From positions 70,405,192 to 70,469,191 of the forward strand of contig NC_021672.1 in NCBI RefSeq assembly GCF_000247815.1: a stretch of DNA of 64,000 nucleotides, given 5' to 3'. The first letter of the stretch is position 1. Every line of letters starts with the position of its first letter. The translations under genes were made by a program, and so were the position numbers. The notes below the pieces were generated by a model. That model saw nothing but the letters and a program-made list of their open reading frames with translations. It was not told where the DNA came from and did no database searches. The DNA is from Ficedula albicollis (taxonomy: Eukaryota; Chordata; Aves; Passeriformes; Muscicapidae). Shown here piece after piece: positions 34,441-45,366 of this stretch.

Positions 34441-35178
34441 TCCTTGTGGTGGCTCTTTCCAGGATCCTGGGAAGGTGGTGTACAGGGGAGTGACTCTGCA
34501 AGCAATTAATAGTTTTTGCCTTGTTTCTGCATTGTTTTCTGTTGCATGTCCCAGGTGGGAACCCTGTTGTAAGTCACTTCTGGGACCAACCAAGAGCTGC
34601 CACCTCAACTTAGCTGATGCAACAGCCTCCCCAGTTATTAATGATTAAATACAAAAACTCTTTTTTTTGGGCAATTTTTCTTGGCAAAAGGCTAAAAGGC
34701 CATTGGGGCGAGAAAAATGGAAAGCTGTTGGGCTTGAAAGATCTGCAGGAGATCACTGTTTCTATCTCCTGTGTCTGTAATGGAGTTTCTTCTTGCCTCC
34801 CTAAAAGGCATTGTAGTCCAGCCTGTGTATGGAAAGCCAAATATGTTTTTCTCTTTCCAGAGATGTGATTCCTCCTCAATGCTGTAAGGACTCAGAGAAA
34901 ATATTGATTTTCCTCTCAGCCATGCATGAGGTGGAGACAGCCTGTGTATGGAAAGCCAAATACGTTTTTCTCTTTCCAGAGATGTGATTCCTTCTCTTGC
35001 AATGCTGTAAGGACTCAGAGAAAATACTGATTTTCCTCTCAGCCATGCATGAGGTGGAGCACAAGCCCCTCTGGTGTCCCCACGCCATCCCTGCTCTCCA
35101 GTCAGTGTCTCAGAGCAAATCTTCTTCTTCTCCTGAGCTTTCTCCTCCTCTCCTGTCTTACCCCCCCAGATTAATGTG
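34441..35178 (+). repeat. Near-duplicate block, copy 2, with internal duplication
   Basis: This block matches 32207-32825. It holds an extra tandem duplication: 34819-34937 and 34938-35060, both starting cagcctgtgtatggaaagcc. A 258-residue open frame on the opposite strand runs across it, contains the duplicated peptide twice and has no recognisable domain. Confidence 0.9.
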
Positions 35179-38100
35179 TGGTGGAGAGAGCAGATGTCAG
35201 ATGCCACGGGGTGGGTGTTTGAGGAAGTGATGCTTAAAAATTGGAGCCTTGACTTGTCCTCTCTTGAGATATTTGCAGCTTTGCTGTGCAACAAAGTCAA
35301 GCATATCAAATAGTTTGGATAAAAGCGAATAAGGAGTCTAGGAGAACATCCATGTTTCATCAGCATGTGCTGGGAGAGTCTCTGGCATGAGGTAAACTCT
35401 GCTGTAATGTTAAAGTCAAAGGTTGAGGGATCAGCCTGAGGTGCAGGACTCTTGCTGGTGTACACCATGGTTGGGATTTCTGTGTTGATCTGGAAAGTTG
35501 AGCTTTGAGGGAGGTTGGGATGGGCTGGACAGGCACAGAGGATAGTTTGGGCTCTTGTGAGTGATGGCTTTCCTTTGAAGGTGATGCTGAAATGAGTACT
35601 TGGTCAGGTAAAGTAAAAAAATTTTTTTTTTTTCCTTGTGATTCTTGTGAGTGTATTAAGGTGATATTCCTACACATTCCTCCCAGGGAGCCTTGTTGGC
35701 AGGACTGCTCATGAGTAGGAGGGTGTTTCAGTTATTGTAAGGGGTTTGCCTTTTTGCTCTTTTTTTTTTCTTTCGATTGAGCATGTTTGGCTGGTTTGCT
35801 GCCCAATAGGTGTTCATAGGAATCTTAAACATGTTTACAGCTGAGTGAAGAGAAACAAGCAGGAGCTGAAGATGGGCACACTCTGCTCACACGAAATGTG
35901 GCCTGTTGTCATGCAAAACAAGTTGTAGCAGGCAGGACACTGCCTCCCTGCCAGGAAACCCAGGGAGCTGGAGACAGTCTGTTTACTCCTGCTGCTGACA
36001 GGCACTGACCTCTCTGGAGTGGGCTCTCCACCAGGAATGTTTTCCTCATCTTTACGAGCACACTTTGCTCCTGCTGGGGATGGGGAAAATTTATTATTTC
36101 ATGGGTGAATGAAGTGTTGGGGAGGGAGAAAACACAGAGGTCTGGAGAGCAAGCCCTGCATCCTGCCTTTAGTGCTGTAATGCAGTTGGCTTGGCAGCAG
36201 GGATGGAAGGGACAAGGGCAGGGAGAGGTCTTTCCTCATCCCAAAATACCGCCACCTTCCAGAGCTGGTGCAGTGCTGTTTGGATGGAGAAGGTGGTGGG
36301 TCTGACAACTCCTCCTGCTCCCTCTGTTTTTCTCTTTTCTGTGCCCTGCAGTGCCTGTCTTGCCCACCTGTGCAGAAAGGTAAGGCTTAGGGAGTGAGGT
36401 TGATGTCAGTGGGCTGTGTTTGCAGGCAGGATGTGCAACAATCCCCCTTTACTCTGAAATCGAGTGTCAGCATGGTAAAAACACAGCCCCATCCCCAAAG
36501 AAACTCAGAGGTGAGGTCATTCCCAGCCATTGCTGTGCAGAATCTGGTTTTCCTGCTGCAGAGACCATGGTATTTCAGGAGTCTGTAAATCATTTGCACT
36601 GATTTATTTTATAGCAGGTCTGTGTGTCACACTGAGCCAGGCACAAGGAGGGTGGGAGAGAGTCCTGGGAGGTGAAGCTTGTAGGAACAAGGAGTTGGGG
36701 ACCCATTTTTAACCTGCCCTTGGCAACTGCTTCAACCTACCCCTGTTCCTCCACATTTTATTGTTGTGAGTAGATAACACTGTTATTTACTGGGAGTGTG
36801 TTATCTTCCTATCTTGGATTGTGTTAGTGGTTTGTGTCTCACTTGGGTTTTCTGACTGTTGCTTTTCTAACTCGGGAGTGTACACTCCCACTGTCTGGAG
36901 TGGAAAATAGGAGTCTGCTTTTCTAACTAGGGAGTGCACACTCCCACTGTCTGGAGTGGAAAATAGGAGGGCTTCAGAAGAAACCATGGAAATGTGCAAA
37001 TAAAAGAGTCCTCATGGCAAGACTTCCATCTCCCCAGTATGTACATCTTCAGTATCCCTTTGCTCTCCCAGAACATCCAGGCCACTGAAAAGCACTGCAA
37101 GTTGCCTGATTACTGATTTGAATGGGCAGGTGCGTGTGTTTGTGGGAGCAGAGTATGTGCCAGAAAGGTGAAGTTGGACACTTAATGTAATGTATCAACT
37201 TCTTCCTCTTGCCTGGGTGCACAAGGAGGAGCACACCTACATCTGCAGGTTCATTCACATGCTCACACAGGCTGGCTTTGCAATCCCTCCTCCCTTTTGC
37301 AAGCTTACCTGCCTGGGCATGCATGGTATCGTTCTCCTGCAGAGCCAATTGCCCCCGAGGTTCCTTGGTGCACGTGGAGAGAAATGGGGCCGTGTGGTCT
37401 CCAGGGGTGTCTGAGGGATGAATTCCTCTCTGTGCAAGCTGTTAACCCTCAGAGCACCCCATCCTGACTGAAAGGAGTGTCTACACCGTGAAGCCTGCAC
37501 CATTCCCAAAGCACGTTGTGGGGTGATGGATGAGCCCTGCAGGTGGGGTCAGGGCAGCCTCCCTGGAGGCTGAGCAGAGGTACTGGGCATCCTGCTGTGC
37601 TGTGTATAAGGAGAGCATCCCCAGCCCCATGTTCACAGCACAGCCTGCTCTCACAGCTCCAGGGGAGAATCCAGGCTTTGTCAGGTTCATGGATACAGCA
37701 GGTGGGGAAGCCCAGACCTCATGCTGGGCCAGTGCATCCCTGCACTGCTGCTGGGGCATGTGCTGCAGGTAGGTTGTGAACCTGGTGCTGTTTCACCACC
37801 TAACTTGGAGTCAGGTGGGTGTTTGTTCTCTTGGAACTTGGCCTGCAGTTTGCCTGGCCTCAGCAGATCCCCAAATCATTTGCCAGGATGACATATTACC
37901 TTTATACACAGGCTCTTGTGTCATCTCTTCATGTACTCATGTTAACTATAACAGATTCATGTAGTGGTGTGCCAAAGCAGCGTGTATTCCTGCACACAGC
38001 TTCCTGCTGTGAGTTGGACTGGATTAGGATCACTTGGATCTCAGTGGGGTGCCCCACGCCACGGGGTTGGCAGAGGAATGGTTCTGTCTTCTGGAGATGT

Positions 38101-38479
38101 TTCTGTGTGCTGCAGTAACAGAGAGGCTCTGCCTCCCCTCACCTGCAAGTTCAGGCAGATGTGAGAGAAAATGCACATCATCTTTAATCTGGTGGTTTGG
38201 AATGACAGACATCTGCAGGATATAAAAAAAGCAGGATGCTCTCCTGGGGACAGAGAGAGCCTTGGAGGTCCTGGCAGTGGGGAATGGAGTAATGATGGGG
38301 TTCTTCCTCCAGTGCTATACCTCAGGAATTTATATGTTGTGTTGAGTTTCCCTCTCCTATTTGATCTTGCTCTGCACTGATGTTGCCTCTCACAGCTATT
38401 TCCCAATTCCATTTCTTTTTTTAGGCTTGCAGTAATAGCTGAGAAAGGAAAAAAAAGGAAATAAGCTGGTTTATTTACA
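35179..38479. other. Gene-free region, no exon supported
   Basis: No conserved coding sequence is visible. A 28-base segment at about 36353-36380 lies between a CTGCAG acceptor-like site and a GTAAGG donor-like site but has no coding support. One short tandem duplication is listed separately. Confidence 0.5.
36860..36971. repeat. Two-copy tandem duplication, 56-bp unit
   Basis: Copies 36860-36915 and 36916-36971 start tgcttttctaact and share cactcccactgtctggagtg. Confidence 0.92.
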
Positions 38480-40643
38480 TATGGTGTGAAATTTCAGAAA
38501 GACCCATGTGCCTTGGGTGGAAACAGTTGTGAGTCTGGGCCTTGGATACTCACCCTTTTCATGGTGCTAGGAATTCATAGCCTGTGTGTGTCATGAGCCA
38601 AGCCAGAGCACACTGGGATCTTGACCAGAGCTGCTCTGCAGTTCTGTTTTCCTGAGAAGACTTTCCCATACCAAAAGGATGTTCCTGATATGGAGAGAGC
38701 TCATGATGCTTTAAGATGTTTGGGTGATGTGAGATTATGCTGCCATTAAGGTCTCCTAAGGCATCACAGAAAAATAACTTGTGTTGCCATAATAAATTAT
38801 TTAAATCAACTACACAGAATAATATTATTCAATATTATTATATATTCATAATGTAGTCACTAATTAAGATGTTGAATCATTTTAGATAATTCAAAGCTTG
38901 GTGAGAGGACTTGAGTCCCCTTGAAGCATCAGTGCCCCTCAAAAGATCACTAATTCTGATTTTATAATTTCCTAAAGATTAGTTATTTCAGCATTTTCTG
39001 ACTCTTTCCCATTTGAATTGTCCTGGGGGGTTTTGAGGGGAAAGAGGTCAATGTGGGTTTTCCCCCCAACTTCTAAAAGAGGGGATTAAGCTGTCAGAGG
39101 TTACTTTGCAGTGTAGGTCTGATACCCTTGTGTGGCAAAATTGTCACATCTGGGGCTGTTTTTCCTTTTCTGTGGCACTGTTTTCCATCAGAGACAGAAA
39201 TGGAAAGTCCAGGCCCCTGCATCAGCCATGGGGCTTTCCTTTCTTACTCCAGTGACCTCGATGTTGATTTCTGACACTTCAAATATTATTGGGCTGTTTG
39301 GTTTTTTTTTCCAGTTGGAAATTGACAGTCAGTGCTAGTCAGTGATGTAAATACCCTGAATACAGTGGCTTGACTATAACAGGCACGTGTTTTCTTTTTG
39401 AATTTCTTTTTCTCATGCCTTCTGAATTGTGAGCATTAGGAACTAGTAGCTTTACATGGCAGCACTGAAATATGTAAATTCACACTCACTAAACAGTACT
39501 TAATTGTCACATACTGTTGTTTTCCATTTATCAGTAAAAATATTTGATCTGTGTCATCACCTATGGTGTGAAATTTCAGAAAGACCCATGTGCCTTGGGT
39601 GGAAACAGTTGTGAGTCTGGGCCTTGGATACTCACCCTTTTCATGGTGCTAGGAATTCATAGCCTGTGTGTGTCATGAGCCAAGCCAGAGCACACTGGGA
39701 TCTTGACCAGAGCTGCTCTGCAGTTCTGTTTTCCTGAGAAGACTTTCCCATACCAAAAGGATGTTCCTGATATGGAGAGAGCTCATGATGCTTTAAGATG
39801 TTTGGGTGATGTGAGATTATGCTGCCATTAAGGTCTCCTAAGGCATCACAGAAAAATAACTTGTGTTGCCATAATAAATTATTTAAATCAACTACACAGA
39901 ATAATATTATTCAATATTATTATATATTCATAATGTAGTCACTAATTAAGATGTTGAATCATTTTAGATAATTCAAAGCTTGTTGAGAGGACTTGAGTCC
40001 CCTTGAAGCATCAGTGCCCCTCAAAAGATCACTAATTCTGATTTTATAATTTCCTAAAGATTAGTTATTTCAGCATTTTCTGACTCTTTCCCATTTGAAT
40101 TGTCCTGGGGGGTTTTGAGGGGAAAGAGGTCAATGTGGGTTTTCCCCCCAACTTCTAAAAGAGGGGATTAAGCTGTCAGAGGTTACTTTGCAGTGTAGGT
40201 CTGATACCCTTGTGTGGCAAAATTGTCACATCTGGGGCTGTTTTTCCTTTTCTGTGGCACTGTTTTCCATCAGAGACAGAAATGGAAAGTCCAGGCCCCT
40301 GCATCAGCCATGGGGCTTTCCTTTCTTACTCCAGTGACCTCGATGTTGATTTCTGACACTTCAAATATTATTGGGCTGTTTGGTTTTTTTTTCCAGTTGG
40401 AAATTGACAGTCAGTGCTAGTCAGTGATGTAAATACCCTGAATACAGTGGCTTGACTATAACAGGCACGTGTTTTCTTTTTGAATTTCTTTTTCTCATGC
40501 CTTCTGAATTGTGAGCATTAGGAACTAGTAGCTTTACATGGCAGCACTGAAATATGTAAATTCACACTCACTAAACAGTACTTAATTGTCACATACTGTT
40601 GTTTTCCATTTATCAGTAAAAATATTTGATCTGTGTCATCACC
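38480..40643. repeat. Tandem duplication, two copies of 1,082 bp
   Basis: Copies 38480-39561 and 39562-40643 are almost identical. By eye I found one difference (g at 38901, t at 39983). Each copy carries the same chance 68-residue open frame. It is either a very recent duplication or a false duplication from assembly. No gene is included. Confidence 0.97.
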
Positions 40644-42174
40644 TGTGATGGCCACAGAATTGCCTAGTAGAGCTCTCTTTGAGTGGAGATAATCTGTATT
40701 TATGATACATGTACTTTTTTTCTACCATTCTCAATAAATATTTCTACCTTCCCTGAAGAGGCCATTTACTTATTTCCATGTCATTAGCGTGGGCTTGGCC
40801 CATATTTGGAGTTGGCAGCTCTGACATCTTCCTCAGTGCTGCCACTCCTTTGAGCCTAGTTAAGATATCTGCAGCCCTTCTCATAAATACTTCACTTCCC
40901 ATATTAGTTTTATTTATATTTTGTAATGCAATTTTCTGTAAAATTGCAGTAGTCATGTCTGGGTGCTATTAACCCCATCTGAGCTGCAGAACAAAGTTTC
41001 TAATGGGCTGAGAATATCCTGTCCAGACCACCCTGTATTAGTAGCCTCCATTTACCTATTGCAGTAGCTGCCACAGTCCATGTTTTGTTGTAAGCAGGCC
41101 AGCTGGGAGTGTTTTGTTTGTTTTCCATCAAAAATGCAAAATAAACCAACCATCTGCCAAAACCAAGTTTTCCCATCAAACCTGACTGAACTATAATTTC
41201 CAGAGGTGTACCTTGGTTATAATTGTCTGCCTTGCATAAGGAGTAAAGAGCAATTGCAAAATGAGACTTGGAAGCATCAATGTGTGCTTGTATCAGAGTA
41301 AATTCTGTAACCAGCAGTCATGCCCCATAGTCTGTACTCTCATACCAATGGGAGGGAGTAGCTAGCTGCATCTGCTTGGAAATTCAAAATAACATCCTAG
41401 CCAAGGGATTAAGAACTAAGGCATTGTTCTTTCCTGGCTCATGTGTTGCTTCTTTTTCTTGTTAGAGGACAGCAACAAGGGTTCCAAGGGTGCACAGACC
41501 AGAGGTGTCCCATAGCAGCAAGGCAAGTGGTGTCCCACTTTTTTGTGGGAAGACAAAGGAAGAGGGGAGATGCCATCACCCACATGGTAGTGGTGTGAAT
41601 ATCTGCATGAATTCATATGGGTTCTAGAAAGATTTTCAGTGCTAAACACAGCCTGAGCAGTGGTTTGTGGAAAAAGGTTTTGCTAAGTTGATAGTGGTTT
41701 GTCTCCATGTGCTGGCTGGGCCACCAGCCGTAAGCACCCCAAGCCCCAGAAGTGGTTTGGTATTGGCCCTCATTCTCCTCTCCCCTCTCAGGCAGGGGCA
41801 AAACCCTCTCTATGCAGGTATTTAATTATTCAGGACCTAAGCAGCTGGGTTTGTTGGATGAGGAGCATGGCAGAGCTTGTTTCATCACCTTTTTTTTTGA
41901 CCATGTGCCTTGGCTGCTCCGTCTCTCTCAGTTCCCAGGGCCATTCCTGCTCCTGCTCCTTTTCAGCTGCTTCCTCAGTCAGGAAGAACTTTGTAAGTTG
42001 CATGAGTTGAAGGACACTTGTACTGCTATGTTGGGAGCTTATTTATACTTGAAAAGATGTATTCTAATTCCGTCTCTGCTGTTTTGGTTACTTCTCCAGG
42101 GAATTGCACACATTTTGTGACACCAGGGTTTGACAGAAATTAACCTTGGTAACGGGTGTTTTCCTTTTCCATGG

Positions 42175-42204
42175 AATACAGATCAGCTGTAGCTGATCTG
42201 TATT
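42175..42204. repeat. Perfect inverted repeat (hairpin)
   Basis: Arms of 14 bases (aatacagatcagct and its complement) are separated by two bases. The hairpin overlaps the left end of a two-copy tandem duplication. Confidence 0.85.
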
Positions 42205-42385
42205 TACTTGTTCATGTTGCTCCAGTAGTGGAGCTAAGATTGTCAGCATTGAGCCTGAATTTAATTTGCTTTTTCTGCCATACTGGCTGTAGTTGATCTG
42301 TATTTACTTGTTCATGTTGTTCCAGTAGTGGAGCTAAGATTGTCAGCGTTGAGCCTGAATTTAATTTGCTTTTTCTGCCAGTGCC
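42186..42385. repeat. Two-copy tandem duplication, 100-bp unit
   Basis: Copies 42186-42285 and 42286-42385 share gatctgtatttacttgttca and gtggagctaagattgtcagc. A few differences disrupt the hairpin in the second copy. Confidence 0.93.
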
Positions 42386-43649
42386 TTTCTCCCACTGGCA
42401 GTTTCTCTGTTGCTAGCAGAACCTAGTGTGCAGCTAATAAAGCCTCCACCTGCCTGGTTCCCTTCCCCTCTCTCCCAGCCCTCATCTTCATCCCTGCTGC
42501 TGCTCTGAAGCAATGCTGGTGTTGCTAGCACAGCTCTGCACTTGTGATTCCTTGGGACGAGCCACCCTTCCCTGCAGGTGTTTCCAGGCACATCTCCCTG
42601 GCTGGCACCTCATGCTGCAGAGGGGAAGAGGCTCCTCCGTGTGCTGGAGGGGCAGGGGAAGGTGCACTCCCTCTTTGAACTGCTGCTGGACCCTGCCTCA
42701 GTCTGGCTGGTATTATTTCAGTTTCTCTGAGCTGTCTGATTGCTGTCTGCATTCCATCAGCCCCAGCCATGCTGGCCGATTTCCTTTGCTTTGCAAATTG
42801 TAATTGCTTTGCCAATTAACTCTGGGTCTTCCACTGCTCTTTCTTGAGTGCTTTTTCCCAAAACTCCATGCTTCCCAAAAATGACTAGTTGGTTTTCCCC
42901 CCCCCCATTTTTGTTTTTTTTATTTGTAAATTTTGTTTTCACCTTTTTCTTACAACTCTTTAATTCAATACACAACATAGGCAGATCAAGGAGGGCAGGC
43001 AGCATTTTAGCAAGTTTTGCAACTCATGCAGAAGTAAAGGAAGAGAGAAAAGTGGAAGGTAAAACCAGCAGAAGAGGAAGATTTGCAAGTACAGATGACA
43101 GAAATTATTGAGCAAATATAAGGAATAACCAAAAAGGGACATAGTGAGATGAGTGTCAGAGCAGAGTGACCAGAAAACACCAGTGGCCACTAAAATATTG
43201 TAATGTGGAAGGAACTGAAGGCTAGATTAGAAGCAAATACTTGGGATTTCAGTGGAGCAGAGGGGCTAGAACAGAGATCAAAAAGAGATGTAGAAAGAAG
43301 AGAGCACAGAATAAACCACTATTTTAGGTTTAAAAGAAGTGGTGGAAAATACAAGGATAAAAGTTACAAAGCTTGTATGGATCATAAACAATTCTACCAG
43401 GATGATTAAAAATGTGTTTGGTGTCATAAGGGTGTTTGGTACCTGGAAAATCAGTAGTTTGATGGCTTTTTTCTGTGGTTAGTGTCTGCTGAGACGCCTG
43501 GCTCCCCTCTGTAGGGCACTGTGCTCAGTGCTGCAGATGCTGCTCTTCATTGGCAGTGTGGTTACCTTTTTTGTCCTGGCTGTCAAATGCTCAGCATTTG
43601 GCCAGTTTTTTTCTGCAGAAAAAGGATTTGCTAATGTAGTCAGGATCTT

Positions 43650-43666
43650 TATATATATATATATAT
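43650..43666. repeat. TA microsatellite
   Basis: A short run of alternating T and A. Confidence 0.9.
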
Positions 43667-43924
43667 CTCCTTATTTCCAAAGGATGCAAAGTCCCTTTTC
43701 TCTAGGTACAGTGAAAATTGAATAAAAGATGCTTGGAGAAGGGAGGAAAGAGCCAGACCAGACTCTCCTACGAGCAGCATTTGCAAATTGATGCTTGTTC
43801 AGCATCCAAGGTGCACCAGCTCCAGGACTGTCCAAAACTGTGTCAAACTCATGGAGTCCTTGCAGGTTTGCAGTCTCACTTATTCCCTTGGGCTGAATGA
43901 GGGTCCTGGGAGCACAGCCTGGGT

Positions 43925-45366
43925 CTAGGAGCAGATCCCTGGGAGCTGCAGTTTGTCCCTTGCCTGTGTCTAGGAGCAGATCTCTGGGAGCTGCAGTTTG
44001 TCCCTGCTCCATCTCAGGGATGGGATTTCCTCCATTCCAGGAGCAGATTTCTGGGATCTGCAGTTTGTCCCTGCTCCATCTCAGGGATGGGATTTCCTCC
44101 ATTCCAGGAGCAGATTTCTGGGATCTGCAGTTTGTCCCTGCTCCATCTCAGGGATGGGATTTCCTCCATTCCAGGAGCAGATTTCTGGGATCTGCAGTTT
44201 GTCCCTGCTCCATCTCAGGGATGGGATTTCCTCCATTCCAGGAGCAGATTTCTGGGATCTGCAGTTTGTCCCTGCTCCATCTCAGGGATGGGATTTCCTC
44301 CATTCCAGGAGCAGATTTCTGGGATCTGCAGTTTGTCCCTGCTCCATCTCAGGGATGGGATTTCCTCCATTCCAGGAGCAGATTTCTGGGATCTGCAGTT
44401 TGTCCCTGCTCCATCTCAGGGATGGGATTTCCTCCATTCCAGGAGCAGATTTCTGGGATCTGCAGTTTGTCCCTGCTCCATCTCAGGGATGGGATTTCCT
44501 CCATTCCAGGAGCAGATTTCTGGGATCTGCAGTTTGTCCCTGCTCCATCTCAGGGATGGGATTTCCTCCATTCCAGGAGCAGATCCCTGGGAGCTGCAGT
44601 TTGTCCCTGCTCCATCTCAGGGATGGGATTTCCTCCATTCCAGGAGCAGATCCCTGGGAGCTGCAGTTTGTCCCTGCTCCATCTCAGGGATGGGATTTCC
44701 TCCATTCCAGGAGCAGATCCCTGGGAGCTGCAGTTTGTCCCTGCTCCATCTCAGGGATGGGATTTCCTCCATTCCAGGAGCAGATCCCTGGGAGCTGCAG
44801 TTTGTCCCTGCTCCATCTCAGGGATGGGATTTCCTCCATTCCAGGAGCAGATCCCTGGGAGCTGCAGTTTGTCCCTGCTCCATCTCAGGGATGGGATTTC
44901 CTCCATTCCAGGAGCAGATTTCTGGGATCTGCAGTTTGTCCCTGCTCCATCTCAGGGATGGGATTTCCTCCATTCCAGGAGCAGATCCCTGGGAGCTGCA
45001 GTTTGTCCCTGCTCCATCTCAGGGATGGGATTTCCTCCATTCCAGGAGCAGATCCCTGGGAGCTGCAGTTTGTCCCTGCTCCATCTCAGGGATGGGATTT
45101 CCTCCATTCCAGGAGCAGATCCCTGGGAGCTGCAGTTTGTCCCTGCTCCATCTCAGGGATGGGATTTCCTCCATTCCAGGAGCAGATCCCTGGGAGCTGC
45201 AGTTTGTCCCTGCTCCATCTCAGGGATGGGATTTCCTCCATTCCAGGAGCAGATCCCTGGGAGCTGCAGTTTGTCCCTGCTCCATCTCAGGGATGGGATT
45301 TCCTCCATCCCAGGAGCAGATCCCTGGGAGCTGCAGTTTGTCCCTGCTCCATCTCAGGGATGGGGA
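43925..45366 (+). repeat. 67-bp minisatellite, about 22 units
   Basis: Twenty regular units start every 67 bp from 44040 to 45313, with two less regular units before them. Units begin ggagcagat and come in two types, A (tttctgggatctgcag) and B (tccctgggagctgcag). The order is A x8, B x5, A x1, B x6. The unit has no stop in any forward frame. Since 67 is not a multiple of 3, the array gives three overlapping long open frames (ends at 45429, 45485 and 45550) with the same periodic peptide. No gene evidence is seen. Confidence 0.97.

Larger units (their letters stand above)
40644..43924. other. Gene-free region, no exon supported
   Basis: No exon or transposon family is recognised. It holds a 100-bp tandem duplication with a hairpin and a short TA microsatellite at 43650-43666. 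Confidence 0.5.

Noticed and set aside
34692..35468. Minus-strand open frame of 258 residues
   Set aside because: It crosses a tandem duplication, repeats the same peptide internally and shows no known domain.
36353..36380. Short exon-like segment between CTGCAG and GTAAGG
   Set aside because: The segment is only 28 bases. There is no frame partner or homology, and such site pairs are common by chance.
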